Positions 26,001-40,940 are shown, counted from the stretch's first letter. The stretch: 64,000 nt of DNA from Psoroptes ovis (GCA_002943765.1 PQWQ01000006.1:2356001-2420000), one strand, 5' to 3'. Notes: generated from the sequence alone by a model not told the origin. Program-made: numbers and translations.

Positions 26001-29000
26001 CATTTCATATATGGTCAGATCATTTGTTATGTGCACCACACACACACACACACGCATACAAACACATACATTCATTAAAGATAATGGAGAAAAATGAATT
26101 AATGGAACAAACGAGGGAGCAAAAATAGAGAAAAATAATTATTAATGATCAATGATAATTATGATTATTTTTCATTTATTTTTATTTTTTTAAACATTTT
26201 GTTCCAAATAAAATACATAGGAATACAATTTAAGTGAACGAAAAATGTTTTAAATGGTGGTATTTTTCACTCGATCATTTTCTCCCTTCCCCCCTTGTTC
26301 CAAATTCCTTGGTTCATTGGCGCAGCACCACCACAAAGAATATTCTTGGAAAAATAAAAAAAAGTGAAAAAAATAAAAGTTTTTCAATTTTCTTCGGGTT
26401 CATTTCAGTTCCTGATATCATAGTAATAATAATAATATTTTTTATGAGTTTCTATGTGTGTTGGTGTGTGTGTGTGTGTTTAAGGATCATTATCATCATC
26501 ATTATTTTTAATGTTCTTTCCCATTTCTTCGTCTTCGTATTCTTGGTCTTATTCTTATCCAAATGACGATATTCTTATGGCTGGTCTCGATAGATTTTCG
26601 CATTTTATCATTTTCTCTGGTTGTTTGGTTGTTTCTTTGGCCTTTAATTTGGATAGCTGGATAGATGGATGGCTGACTGAATTATGGATATTTTCATTCC
26701 CATATTTTTTATGAATTTTTTTCTCCTCTGGTCTCTTCGTTCATTGGTTCAGTCATTCGATCATTCATTCATATATTCCACATATATATTTTTGATTCAA
26801 TCATTCATTTCATTTGATTTTTTTCTATGTTCGTTTCTATTTTTCAATAAAAATCAGTCAGAAATAAATATTCTCGTATATTTGATTGTCGATTTTCTTT
26901 TTTTCAAAAAGTCATTTATTTTCGTTCTAACGAAAATCATTTTCTTAATATTAATGATTATCATAATAACGATAATAAATAACTTTTTCATTTTTTTACA
27001 CAAGATTCAACGTGGAAATTTTCTGTAGTGAATTCTGGAGCAAATTCTGGGGCAAATAGGCCTAAAATAGACTATGAAATATGAATATGGAAAAGCGATT
27101 GATTTTTTTTTGGGTACTTTCTTGGATTTTTCCAATATTTTTCTTCTACTTCAATGATAATGACGATAATGATGATGATGATGATGATCATTATCATATG
27201 ATTCATAATCATACATTATCATAAATATTAAATTCATTTGAATGACTCTAATGATATTCCAATGAATCATTTGATTCATCGAGCTATTCATGTTTTGTTT
27301 TATGATTTTCCATGAATAGTATGGATCCTCTGCGAAGAAAAATCTTGGTAATGTAAGCAATTTTAAAAAATCTCTTATAACTTCCAAATAAAAATGTTCG
27401 TTTTTGAATAATTTCAAATAATATTACGAGGTTCGATTATTCGATTTGGATTGATTTGTTTATTCGACAATTAATCGAATAAATCAATCATCGATCATAT
27501 CATTCATTTTGATTGTGTCAAACTGACAGGTTTTTTTCCTATTCATTTTTTCCCTTATTGAAGAATCAATCGGAAAATAACGAATTCTTTGTTTAAAAAA
27601 AATCAAATAGACAAAATGAATGCGATGAAGAACCCAGAACAAAACCCGAATAAATCTGTACAAATACAGACGAAATTAAATGTGTTTATTGTTTTAGCGT
27701 GTGTGTGTTTGTGTTGGTGAGTGTATCGTTAAGTATCCATAGAGATAATCAAATCAAATGATTAAGACAAACACACTGTTTGCCGATATCATTTGAACGA
27801 TTATCAGCGTTGTTATTGTCATTTTGTAAATGATTTGTTTATGGGTGTAAACACACACACGAATGCAAACACATACTTGAATCTTGTTTCGATTCAAATT
27901 CATATCTCAATCATCTATTCAATCATTCATTCGTTTATTTCATTATTAAATTCTTTTGCCAATTTTCAATCATCTCAATCAATGTTATTAAGTATTCAAC
28001 AAAGAACAGGCTCAATGGCCTTTGTTTCATTTACTTGGAGTTTTAGAGGAAAAATAATTTCGAATACATTATCAATGATTCGGCTTTCAATATGTATTCA
28101 AGCGTCTATATTATTATTAAACATTATCATCATTATCGACAACAACGGCTACGACGACGAGGATCATTAATTTGATTCTTTTGTTTTTTGTTCTGTTTCT
28201 TCTTTGAATTACAAAAAAAATCAAAGATGAATAATGATGAATAAGAAATGGATAAAGCAAAGCAAAAAGCTTCATCATGAGCTTCGATTATTGAAGATTA
28301 TTATGTTTGAAAATCATATATTTTCATGTTTTTCATTTTCTTCATTTATTTTGCCATGTTCTCTATGTTCTTCATTATCATTATCTTCAATATTACAGAT
28401 TAAGGGGATAATCGATAATGATAATGATAATTATATAATTATAATTCATCTTTCATATATGCGTGTGTTTGTATGTATGATGAAGAAAAATGATTGGCAA
28501 AATTACAAAATACATGAACAATATATTTTGTTAATATCATTTATCAACAGAACCGGTTATGTCGAATTTTCAACAATCATGTCGTTTTTTTGTTGTTGTT
28601 TTCGTTATTATGATTGTCGGTTAAAACACAAGATTATGATCATTTGAAGACAATTTCCATTGAATTTCCATTTAATTTTCATTGATTATAATTGATGAAA
28701 ATCATGTTCATTTTTTTTGTATGTTTGAATGAATGAATGATCATGGAATCATTTTTTCCATGATTTATAAAAACAAAATATTCATTGCTATTTGACGGAT
28801 GAATGAATGAAAAAAAATTAATCCTTTGAATACTTTTTTTTTGTTTTTTTTTCGAATTGAAGAAAATCAAATCAAAAATAAATGAATGAATCTAATCAAA
28901 TTCGAATAATGAGAATCTTAATCATGATTATATGATTTATTTTAATGATTAAGGATTGTCGTTTTTTTGTTTATTCGTTGTCTAATTTCTGGTTATTGCC

Positions 29001-30835
29001 GTTTGCCAAATTTCCTCTTAATTTTTTCCGGTTTTTTGCTTAGAAAATGATTAAAAGGTTTAACCTTTTATAAAAACTAAACCCTTCAAAATGTTCTTAG
29101 CACCCAAGATTAAAGACTTAAGCTTAGATCTTCGAAAAAAAATTCACGAATTTCCAATCGCCAAAATTACTTTTAATTGATCGTTTCGGATGATTGAATC
29201 ATTGATCAAATACCGATCAAATCATGATTAAAAATCATTTAGAGACAATCAGTTCTGATGGGTTTGTTGTTTGTCAATAAATTCAAAAACAACAAAAGCC
29301 TCTGAAAACCATGGCAACTTGTGAAATGAAAAATTTTTATAATTTTTATTTCATTTCTCTTATCCAAACAATTTTAAATCGATTTCATTCACTTCTCGTA
29401 CACTTTGAATGCAAAAACATGCGCAACAAGACCGAAAATGAATTATTTCAAGCCAGAAAATCATCTATAAAACTCTATTAAGAAGCTCATTTTATACCTT
29501 TTTATTTCATTAAATATTTGAACAGGGTGAAAATGGTACCGAGTAAATCATGAATTAACCATTGTTTTTTTTTCAAATGAAAAAACGCTTCACAGGTTTT
29601 AATCTTTGGCTAATGGCAAAATTGTTTTTTCAAACTGCGCTTCTTAATTTCTTTAAGTTGCCCAATACATAGTCAGAGTTATATAATATGTTTGTTTTTC
29701 TCCTTCTCCTGTTTCTTCACCATCATTTATTCACCATTGCCCAAATGTTACTAATGACAATTAATTTGGTTCATTAAATTTGATGCATTTTTTGCTTGTT
29801 TGCTCGCTTGCTGATAATAATTATGGTCAAAAATAAATGAAATAAAAGCAAAAATGCATTGTGTTTGTATCCATAATAATTACAATGAATTATTTTCCAC
29901 ATCAAAGCTTATGAAACTTTGAAAGTAAAAAAATAAAATATTTTGAAAAATTGTTTAAAAATTATTCAGTGAAGAAATATGCATGCATGAAAATTCTACA
30001 ATACACACACACATTGATACACACCAACGACAAACCCTTCTGTTTTTTATTATCTTTGTTTGTTACACAAACACAGAGAGAATTTACAATGTATACAACT
30101 TTGTAAATGACTTGGTAAACGAAAACTTAATGTTTTCACGCTGTAAAACATGAAAATTATTTTTAAAAAATAATGGACAAAATGATTTACAACACAGACT
30201 TTGCATATTTAAACAATTATCCATGAAAATGATGATGAAAATTGTTTTTTAAGATTTGAAAATTGTTTTCAATTTGAAAAATGGCCATATATTAAATATT
30301 AACCCATTCACATGTGTCATATTCGAAGAATATTTCAAGAAGAAGAAATTACAAGAACATGATGGGTTTAATTTAATATCTTGAGCAATTAAGATTTTTT
30401 TTACGTATATTTTCTCATATTTATATGAAGAAATATATCACACACAATAAATGATTTAACGAAGCAAAACAAAACAAAAACAAACGAACAAAATGACACA
30501 AAATGACAAAATGGAAATTTATGGACCATAAAAGTGTCAATTTTTTTTATTTTGTTGGTCAGCGAAGAAAAAAATGACCAAAAACCAACGATATTGATCC
30601 TCATACGACACATTCAATTCAGTATTTGCATTGTGATGATATAATTCAAATATAGCCAAAAAAACTTGCGTGCATATTCGCTGGCCATGGAAAATTGTGG
30701 TTCAACAATTGTCGTTCTTCTTCAGAAAATAACAAAAATTAATTTGAATAAACCAGTAGAAAAATGAAAAAACGGTAGTCATGATCATCATCATCATTGT
30801 ACATCGATAGATTTATGACGCGATACCCACGAACG

Positions 30836-30862
30836 GAGAGAGCGAGAGAGATTTATGGCCAT
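30836..30862 (+). promoter_or_regulatory. GAGA repeat next to ATGGCCAT
   Basis: GGAGAGAGCGAGAGAG is followed five bases later by the palindrome ATGGCCAT, which contains GCCAT on both strands. GAGA-factor and Pho/YY1 sites side by side are typical of fly Polycomb/Trithorax response elements. Function here is inference. Confidence 0.25.
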
Positions 30863-33844
30863 GTCAATGGAAATAATGTAATAATGAAAATAAATAAATA
30901 AAAAAAGCCATGGAAATCAGCCGATAAAAAAATATGAACCATGGTCGGTAAAAAATAAATTCAGAGGCATACAAACCATTGAATTGCGTCGTAGATATTG
31001 TTGTAATTAGGTAAAAAAGCAAATGATTTTCGACCAGAAACGAATGAATGGTGTTTGATGTTGTTATTATGGCAAAATTTGAATATTTGCAGCGGCAGTC
31101 AAAGCAGCAAAACCCTCATATTTTCAACCCAAAAAAACTTCGGCTCGAAAACTAATTGAAAATATTGAGCTGAATTATTCCTATTCACATAATCTATTGG
31201 AAAACATTGAGAACAATATGCTGCTTTGCTTTCATTCCCCTCCGGTATGTGTTAGCCTATTTTTTCGAAACTCAGAAATCCATGGTCATAGGTTTTTGGC
31301 CTGAAAAAATGCTGCAAAACGACCGAAAAATGGATGATATATGTGTGTTTGACCATATTTAAGTGTGTGCTTGTTCTGATTGTCGGTGTGTGTCTATTGA
31401 CATGACCTGGCAGTGAACTTTAGTGATGTTTTTTAGGTGAAATCATATTTGTTTTCGATTGTGAAATCATTGATTTCAGTAAAATCTATGAAGTCCACAA
31501 ATGTCAAAGTCAAACCAACACCTCTATTCGTTGGTTTTTTTTCACTACAAGATATTTAATCACTAAATAAATACAAATCGCATAATTACTAGGCCATATT
31601 TCAATCTTTTTCTTATTAACAATCGCCACGTTGTCCGTTTTGTTGATTAGAAATTCAGATTTTGATTTGAAAATGAAATTTTCAATAAGAAGCTCAAATT
31701 CAAATAATGACAACAGAATATACAAGAAATATATGTGAAAAAGAGATCAGTTTCAATAAGTTATGACTACACAAAAATTTGAATATTAAACGACATTAAT
31801 TAATGTCATCATCGGTAGCTTGTTATTTGTGGATTTTCTTTTTCTAGATCATACAATTAGCTTAAAATGTGCCACTGATGACGACAAGCAAACGATTAAT
31901 ATCATTGATTCAATGATTGTAATTAGATTTATTATCATTATAATCATTAAAATTTTGTGGCCAAATTTTAGTGATTATTCAATAATTACATTTGTGGCAA
32001 AATGTCCATAAAATATTTCAATCAATTTATATCTTTTCGATTGTTTTTAATTGGAAAATAATATATCAAAATTCAAATGTTTTCATCGAAATTCATTGTT
32101 AAATATTTTGTTTTATTCTGATCTCATTTACATTGTTATCTTTTACCTTGTTTTTTTCAACCTTTCCTTTTATTATCCGTCTAATTAGCATTTTAATTCG
32201 TTTTTTTTTCTTATTTTCAACAAATTTTGAAATCTTTCCATCCATCCGTTCAAAATCACATATCATGAACTATGAACACACGAACAGATACAGGCGCGCA
32301 CACCTACTTCATTTTTTCATTTATTTATTCATTTTTTTCATATGAAAATGATGAATTATTTAACTTTTTGATTACCAAGTTGTACACACGAATATTACAT
32401 ATTATTATCATTTTCATTATGCAAACTTGTAATTAAAGATTTTTTTCATATGTATTTTCATTTGAGATATTTTTCTACTTTGAATATGATTTTTCTCATA
32501 TTAAGAATATTTAAACAAACAAACCATCAAATAAACAAATGGTTGAATGAATTAAAAATATTTCATTTTTGATTTCAACTTTTTCAATTATTTTCACTTC
32601 TTTATATTCAAACATGTATCATATCATCATATTTACAACCGAACAACTGAACGAAAAAAATTCACAACAGACAGACGATTCAAATTCAAATTTAAACGAA
32701 TTTTCCTACTCCTCTCCTCTCATTGGTTCTTCGGTTCATTCATTCATTAATTCATGTTTTTTCTCATATAAAGTTTCTAATTTAAATATTTATTCATTTA
32801 TTTTATTTTCATGTATTCAAATATTCATTTATTTTATGTCATTCTACTTTACGAATGGCCGTTTACTGGTTGTAATTTATTTGTGAATTTTTTATTTTTT
32901 TTTTTTCATTCGTTTCGTTTTAATCATAATGATAATGATAATGATGATAATAATAATCAAGATAGATGATGATTATTAGCCAAGATTTATATCTTTAAAA
33001 AACAAACGAATGTAATGTAAAGAACATAGACAAACATTAATAATGTTAATAATAATAATGATAATTATTATCATTTAACAGAAAAATTTTAAACTAAAAA
33101 TTGTTTGGTAAAGCGAAAAATAGGAAAATATTCCGAAAATTCATTCATTAACTTTGTTTAATTTGAATTTTGTTGCTTTGTTTTTTTTCAGTTTTTTTTG
33201 TAATTCACTCGACAAATGCATTAAACATTCAAACACACAGAGACCAATGAAATGAAATAAAATCATAAAATTCAAGAATCCAATTGAATAATGTGAATGA
33301 ATGACAGAAAAAAATTAAACTATATAATTAAACATTTTTTTCTTTTTTCTTCGTTCATTCATTTATTCATTTCTCAATGATTATCATTATATCATGAATG
33401 ATGATTTTTTTAATTTCTTCCATCATCTCTCGATGATGATGATTATGATGAATATACACGCAATGTTTATTTGAAATGTTTGCGTTTGAATTTGAATCAT
33501 TTTGAGTCGTTGTCTCTGTGTGTCTCTCTATGTCTCTCTGTCACTATGTTTTAATGAATTGTTTGGCAGAAGAAATTTTTCGAGAAATTGGCACATTCTG
33601 TAAATGATTCCATAGATTTGATCATTTGTTTATTTTTAATACATTTCTTCAATTTTCTTTCGAATACATTTGATAGATTTCGATGGATTTTTTCTATTGA
33701 AACTTTTCAGAAAATAAATAAATGATGATGCTTTTGCTCTAGGTTTTGTGCAAAAATTTACAAAATGACAAGAATTTGATTAATAACCCTTTGATTGCAT
33801 AATAAAATGAAATTGGAAAATGTATCTTGGTATATGCAGATACA

Positions 33845-34570
33845 AGAGAGCGAGAGATAGAGAGCGGAATGTTTTTTTGCTGTAAGTTTTCAAACCACAT
33901 TCAAAAATATAATAAATCAAAACTCCACCTTGAATTCTTATGTGTATTATTATTTTATAGTGTGTGTGTGTGTAGATATTATATTTGCCTTTTAGCGGAT
34001 TCTTTTTGGTTTTATGATTTGGAATATCTCAAAAAAACATTTACTAGCCTCTCCATCTGGTGTGCTCAAAATCGAATGAATTGAAATTTTCGAAATTAAT
34101 TTTACAAAAATCTTAAGAGATGGCGCTAATAATTGTTTTGTTTTTTCCAAAAAATTTTTTCAAAATTGTAGTAGTATTGAAAATAGTATAAAATGGCATT
34201 GTTTTGATTTTTTGAAGCTAATGTCAAAGTAGAAGCATGCTTTTATGTATCGGAAATTTTTGTTTTGAAAATTTTTGAATTCGAAAAAATATGAAACTCA
34301 TTCATAGACAAAGTTACGCTATAATTTTGAATATAACTTTGCAATTAATCAATTTTTATACATTATTGAATGAATTAACAATTAATCGATTGAATGCGAT
34401 TGATTAAAGATGGAAATTCTGTGATAAATTTTGCAAATAATCACAGATTAATTTAAAATTACAATTTTAGTTTTAAAAAATAAATAATAAGATACACGAT
34501 TAAAAGATGGCGATAAAGTCAAAATTTTCAGTATCGCAAAATTTATTCCGAATTTCAAATCACAGATGGC
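33845..34570. promoter_or_regulatory. Possible Polycomb/Trithorax response region
   Basis: GAGAGCGAGAGATAGAGAG lies at 33846-33864. Four ATGGC motifs (GCCAT on the minus strand) follow at 34120, 34193, 34507 and 34566, three of them in the context AGATGGC. Such clustering is more than I would expect in DNA this AT-rich. The region lies about 1.2-1.9 kb upstream of the candidate promoter at 35761. The element class is defined from Drosophila, and its use in this organism is inferred. Confidence 0.25.
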
Positions 34571-35758
34571 AGCAATGTTATCAGAAGAAAAATCGGAATT
34601 CGAATTTCTAATTTTTCACAATCATCAAGCAAACGAACATTAAACAATTTATCAATTAATTCACTCATTTAATTCAATTCATAAAAGCATTCAATTCATT
34701 CTTTCATTAATCAAGAAAAATTGAGTAGCGAATCTCAAATCTCAAAATACAGTAAAAATGAAGAAAATTTTACAGCTAAATAAATGTAACGTAATCCATA
34801 TACAATAACAACGCAAGCATCAACAAGCAACAACAGCAGCAGCATCAATGTGTTTTTTGGATGATATTCATCATGTTCATTTTCAAATTCAATCACATAC
34901 AAAATCATTCATTCAATTTATTAATGAGCATAGTTAGCAAAAAAAATTGAAACTCAAATAAAAAAATCAAAATAATTTCGAAAATGAGCCAAAAAGAAAT
35001 GAAATATGAAAAAAGCAAGATATGAAATGAAATAAATAAACACATTTGATTACCATAATAATAATAATAAAAAGTAAAAAGTAATTTATCATTTTTAATA
35101 ATAATAAGAGCAATAATAATGATATACTAATGACGAGATTCTTTTTGCTTAAATTTTACATCATCATTTCTCCCATTTTATGATATGATCACATACAATC
35201 GTTGCTGCTTGAATTTTCTAAATTTATTTCCTCCCCTATTTTCTTCACACTGAAAAATGATAATAATAATGGTAATTATGATGATGATGATATTTTAATA
35301 ATAATAATAAGAATAATATTAATAATAATGATATTAAATGTGCTTCTACAATTAATTAAACAGGTAGAGGTAATCAATTATGAATTGATATGTTTATTAT
35401 TACTATTATTCGATTAATTATTGATTGATTAATTTCAAATGATGATTTTTCCCTTGTATTTTCAATATTTGAATCATTTTAAAATTATTGTACTCGCACG
35501 CACACACAGGTAGCACGTGTTTTGCATGATGAAGTTCAGATTTTTTCAGTTAGATTCAAGACTTAATTTTTGAGATTTAATTATATTTAATTATTTTAGT
35601 TATCTTCAAATCATGATTAATTTAGATTTCAACTAATTAATTTCAATCTTTTTTCAAATATTTTTTTAGAACTTAATTCATGATTCTCATCAACGACCAT
35701 TCTGTGATATAATCGATTCTGTGGTTATAAAAATTTTGTCTGTGATAATTGTGAATAA

Positions 35759-35792
35759 TCAGTCCACGAGCATTATCTCTATGATGAAGATC
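35759..35792 (+). promoter_or_regulatory. Candidate Inr + DPE core promoter
   Basis: TCAGTC at 35759-35764 matches the arthropod initiator TCA(G/T)T(C/T), placing +1 at A35761. AGATC occupies exactly +28 to +32 (35788-35792), matching the DPE consensus RGWYV with its strict spacing. There is no TATA box at -30. Most Drosophila Hox promoters are of the TATA-less DPE class activated by Caudal. A strong donor, CTGG|GTAAGT, follows at 36079 with no strong acceptor before it, which suggests a first exon of about 318 bp. A few Inr+DPE matches are expected by chance in 64 kb on two strands, so the call rests on the combination and position. Confidence 0.4.
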
Positions 35793-36078
35793 AAATTGTT
35801 TCATCAAATCAAGTATTTGCTTCATATATCAATCAAGTATTATCGACGATAATAATAATTTTAAAAAAATGAAAAAAATATCTGTGATACGTGTTGGTTC
35901 GTGATTAGTGCAATTGTTAAAGTGCTTCAATTTTTGTTTTGTCTTAAATCAAATATTTTACTACAAATTAATTTTTGTTCCTTTATGAAAAAATCCATCT
36001 CAACAAAAATAAATCAAAGTCCTCCAAATTCAATTTCATCTAAGGAAATTTTTTCAAAGAAAAATCCAAAATCACTGG
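35761..36078 (+). other. Predicted 5' non-coding exon (Dfd and/or pri-mir-10)
   Basis: Interval between the predicted start site and the donor GTAAGT at 36079. It contains only short open frames. The nearest + strand genes downstream are mir-10 (from about 40.94 kb) and Dfd (ATG at 48027), with possible acceptors before the Dfd ATG at TTGATCAG (47800) and TTCAATTCAAG (47926). If joined to these, mir-10 would sit inside a Dfd 5' intron. It could instead be a separate pri-mir-10 exon. This is inference with no transcript evidence. Confidence 0.3.
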
Positions 36079-36084
36079 GTAAGT

Positions 36085-38644
36085 AAAACTGTTTTTTTCT
36101 GTTAATCAAAAAAAGTTAAAGTGATTTATTGCCCACGTGTATGTTTGTGTGCGCGTACAAGTTGCGCTAGTTTTCTTGCTATTTTTCTTTTTTCTTCTCA
36201 ATGAATTCTTCATAAGAGAAGAAAAAACAAAACACGATAATTAGAAATTTTGACTTGAAACATTGACTTAAGTCTCAAGACATTGAAATTAATTTCTGCA
36301 ATAAAAAAAAGCTTACACACAAACACTTGAGATAAGATATTGTTTTACATCCAAGTAAATTTAAACTCCAAAAAGGGGTCTTGAGTATAAATCACAAACA
36401 AATTACAAGTTTTAAATCAAAGAAAATGTTCGAAGATTGCTGCGACTATCAAAAAACGAAACCGTTTGTCCAGTGCTAATCATCATCGACAACAACAACA
36501 ACAACTGCGGCTCATGGTCTCAAGTGTCAGTGAGATTTATTGCTTTTTGCGCCGCGTACAAGATTGCAAGTGAAATTGTAGATTTTTCTGAAAATTTCTT
36601 AGCATTTCCCTACCCTAAAAACTAACCTTTGAATCGAAGAAAATTATCCCTTTACTCCTTGAATATGGAGAAAATAGGAAAAAATCAAAATAATCGATCG
36701 CGGCAAAAAGTAAAAACATGATTCAAAACATTCAAAAAATTTTCAAATTTCAAAATTCGGTTCAGTCAAGCCAAACAAACCAAACAGACAAACAAACAGA
36801 GTAAATTCAAAAAAATTCATTAATCATTTTATATTTTCACGTCTATCTGTGTGTCTAATGCATGCATACAAACATAAAATCAATGATTTTCATTTCATTT
36901 TTAGTTTTGTTTTCATATCTTTTAACTTTTCAAATGTTGAATTTATTTCAATGCTCATATAAAAAATAGTGTACTACGAACATGTATATTTTTAATGAAG
37001 AAAAGTGAAAGAAACTTGATAATTAACTCGTGTAAAGCAGAAATGTTTTTCGATTTTTTTCAAAAATTTTCGAAATTTAGAAAAGTTTTTCGAAATTCAG
37101 ATGAATTCCTTTGGATCATTTCTTATTGATTTTTGGTTTTACGTTTTTTTTCAATATTAAATTGAAAAGTTGATCGAAATTTTTTGACGTACCAAAAAGT
37201 TTACCTATGCAGAATCAATTTTTCGCCTACATTTTTCCTTTCAAATCAGTCAAATTCGTTTCGTTTGATCGAAAACTAAATGAAATTTTCATCGAAAAAT
37301 TCAATAACGACCGTTTCCTATTATAGGATCAGAAACAAAACGAAAAAATATTTGGAAAAATCTATTCGAATATACCAAAAAAACTATGACAATTTTTCAA
37401 CGTCTATTTCGTCAACAACCGAACTCGCACACATACACACACACACACACACCATATTTTCAATGAATTAGTTTTATGTTGTCATTTTTATTCAATCAAA
37501 TTCAATGATGTAATTTGGCATTTTTCGTATTTTTTTAAAATTGTGTGTTGTCATTGCTCGAAAATTAGCTAAAATTTCCAAGAAAAAAAAATATGGAAAA
37601 TTGAAAGTTGAAAGATTGAAAATTTGAAAGTTAAGGAATTTTACTTGAAATTCAAAGTATTCAAAGGCTTACAGAGTGCAAAGATTAAAGATGCCAAAAT
37701 TAGTGTCACAATCGGACATTTCAATGAAAACTTTCTCGGTAAAACATTGAACTGAAAAATCATTTGAAATAAATAAATAAATATTGATCAAAATATTAAG
37801 CCTATGGTTATGATTATTTACCTGCCCAAGTTTTTTCATATTCATATCATTAATATTTTGATTTTTGATTTGTTTCGATTTTTTTCTTATTTCAAATTTT
37901 TTTTTTCATTTCATTTCAATTCGAAAAAACATTCGTACACCTTATACTTACACACACACACTCATAAGCATATATTGCCTATAGGATTTTTGGATATTTT
38001 TCAAGCATTCGTGTGTCTGTATGCTTCAAGTTTACATTTTCTTCTTCTTCTTCTTCAGTCCTGTTTTCTGCTGGTTCAAGAAATCAAAATTTTCTTTTTG
38101 CCATCGTGAACAACAAACAACAAAGATAATGACAGGATAAACTTTTTTTTTATTTCACATTCAAAAAATTGAAAATTTTGATTCGATATATTCGTTCGTA
38201 TATTCAGATGTATTCATGGCTGAAAAGCAGGTTTTTTGTGCTTTGAAAACATTCTAATTCATTCACATTTTGATTTGATTTGATTTCTTCGTTTTTTGAC
38301 TCATCACCATTCGTTTTACATAAATACACACTCAACAACAGCAAAAAGCAACGACCAAGAAATTTTGCCATCATCCAAAATACCTCCACCAACCAACTAA
38401 GCAACCGAACAACAACTTATTGCCAATTATCATGGCTGCTGCTGTTGCTGCTGCAGCTCAATTACTTGCTCAATTGCTTGCTTGTCTCTCTTAGTTGTTT
38501 TATGTAATCTTTTGTACTTCTTTCAGATTTTCGTGCAAAAATTGAAAATTTGATGGAAATTTTATAAAAAAAATACAAAATGTTTCTACAATATACCTGA
38601 CTGCAAAGCTGCTTCGGCTGCTGCTGCTAAAAATTTCAATTTAT

Positions 38645-38681
<37 letters not shown>

Positions 38682-40930
38682 AATGAAATATATTTAAAAA
38701 ATGTTTGCCTGTCGATTGGTTTGTTGATTTGATTTTTGCTCGCAGAGTTTCTTTGCTTGTATTTGTGTATAAAGCTTATACTTAGCTCACAAATGAAGAC
38801 TATACCTGGCTTCGTGTCTAATTTTTTTTTGTTTGAAAAAAAATTTCAAATCGACTGGTTGGATGATTTTTTTCTGTTGAATTCTGCTCATTTTATGTTG
38901 GAAATATTATTATTATTTGTTCGTTCGTCAAGTTTTGACATTGATCATGACACAACAACAACAGCAGCAGCAACATCAACAATGATGATTGCTGAATGAA
39001 TTAAGTAAAGAAAAAATCCTGAATATACGAAATGCGCTAGTTGTTGATGTGTTCGCAACGACAACAACAACAAAAAAACAGCGAAAAAGAAGACATCGCC
39101 CTACCTGGCTTTGTTGTTGTTTGATTGTTGCTATTGAATGATGTATATATTCAATGTTTTTTTAAATTAAAAAATATTTGAAATTTTGTATAATTTTTCA
39201 TATTTTTCTTGTTTGAAATAACGAAATTCAAACAATGAAAAAATTTCAATTAAATTTTAAATTGAAATTTTTGAAAAATTTTCATTATTTTTTGAAAAAT
39301 GAATGGAAATGAAGAATTCTTGATTGAATTTTCATTGTTTCTTTGAAGTTCTCTAATTTTGAATTTAAAATTTTTTTATAATGAGAATTTTTTCAGATGA
39401 ATTGTAAATGTCGATAATTGAATTTCTTCAAAAAATATTTTGGTTTTCCTTCGAAAAAAATTGTTTTTTCGTTTGCATTTTAATTGAAACTTGTGGATTA
39501 TTTTTCTGGTCATTTCTGAACATTTCGCTCATCTCTGGTACAATTTGAAATTGAATATCCATTTTTTCCCTACATTTGATTATACAATGACAATTCAGAC
39601 ACTGCACTCAGTCAATCATAGACATTTGGTTTCATTTGGTTGCTTTTTTCACATAAATATGATTAAATATAATTAAAATAGGAAAAAGTTGGATTTAGAA
39701 ATGAAATTAAGCAAAAAAATAATTCAATCAAAACCCTTTCGAAAATTGAATTTTTTGAATGAAAAAATTGGTCATTATTATTATAATGATGAATAATCAT
39801 AAACATAATGAATAATTGCACAATCAAAAAATGAAATATGTCCAAGGTCCACTGAACTTATCATTAAGTAGATGATGATGATGAGAATGATTATTATCAT
39901 TATTCATATGTATTATTATTCATAATATGAATTTATTAATATTGTTATGAATGTCAAGTGTTGATTACTGCTGATACCTTGAATATGGAAATGATGATTA
40001 TTATTGCTCAAGATTTTCATTTTTTTTCTTGATATTGTTTCGTAAAGGTACAAGACTGCATATTTAAGCTTGTTAAAAACATTCATTCATTCATTCATTT
40101 ATTTATTTTTAACAAGATGATAATGACACTGGTCATTGACAATTGTTATTATTGTTATCATTATCATCATTATTATTATTATTTATATGATTATCATTTC
40201 AAAGAAAAAAATAATAACATAATAATAACCAAAAAAGATCAAAGAAAAAAATGAATTAATGAATAAATAATCAACATGTGAAACATGACAATTTTACCAA
40301 AAAAATTTTTTTTCCGTCGAATGGATTAATATTTTCAAATGAGAAATTTTTTCTATGAAAAATATTCAGGAATATTTCGAGATATTTTCAAATTCTCCAA
40401 GCAAATCCATCAATCAGCTAAGCAAAAAATGAATGACAACCAACAACAACCAAAAACCACACATGCAAATCTTTTGTTTTGCTCGAAATTTATTCACATT
40501 GAATTTTGAGAATAGACTTTCGATGACGAAAAGATGATCTAAAGGGATATTTGTTGCTTATATAATTACATGGTCTGTTTTTTGATATTTTTTTTATTGT
40601 ATCAACATCATTGTTGAAATGTAATGAATGAATAAATTGAAAATTTTTACATTTTTCAATTCATTATTTACATCAAAATGATGAAAACAAAACAAAATAA
40701 CGACAAAAAATGTAACAGATCGTGACAATGAAATAATGCGATGATCATTAGTGTTTATATTATTATTATTTACAAGATTTATTTCCAAGATTTATCCAAT
40801 AAATCCATTGCCAACTTGCACACATATAAAAGATGCTTGACATACACTGAAAATGAGTTTCCTCTTGTTTTTTGACTTTTTGTTTAAATCCAATGGTGGT
40901 AAAAATAGCATGAACAACTAAAACAAAAAT
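36085..40930. other. Gene-poor interval before mir-10
   Basis: AT-rich, with a CA microsatellite (about 37432-37452), a T33 run (38648-38680), CAACAA/GCTGCT repeats around 38.3-39.1 kb and ATTATT/ATCATT repeats around 39.8-40.2 kb. No gene was recognised on either strand. Confidence 0.5.
38648..38680 (+). repeat. T33 homopolymer
   Basis: Uninterrupted run of 33 T, the longest homopolymer in the window. On the minus strand it is an A33, which could be the tail of an old retrotransposed copy, but no recognisable body or target-site duplication was seen beside it. Confidence 0.8.
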
Positions 40931-40940
40931 AATGATGCTT

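Larger units (their letters stand above)
16600..35700. other. Long gene-poor interval, first part
   Basis: About 19 kb with no recognisable protein or structural RNA gene. Open frames on both strands are short, rich in Phe/Ile/Asn/His and tandem-codon runs, and look like products of AT-rich and CA/TG microsatellite sequence. Notable items are a 108 bp intron-like segment (18498-18605), a near-perfect 24-base palindrome (23067-23090), a CA repeat (about 26038), a TG repeat (about 26466), GAGA patches (30837-30850 and 33845-33866) and four ATGGC motifs (34120-34570). In a Hox cluster such space is usually cis-regulatory. That is inference here. Confidence 0.5.

Noticed and set aside
27793..28647. 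Two + strand open frames of 125 and 137 codons
   Set aside because: Composition is Ile/Ser/Phe/Asn-rich and tracks simple AT repeats; no motif, splice or family signal.
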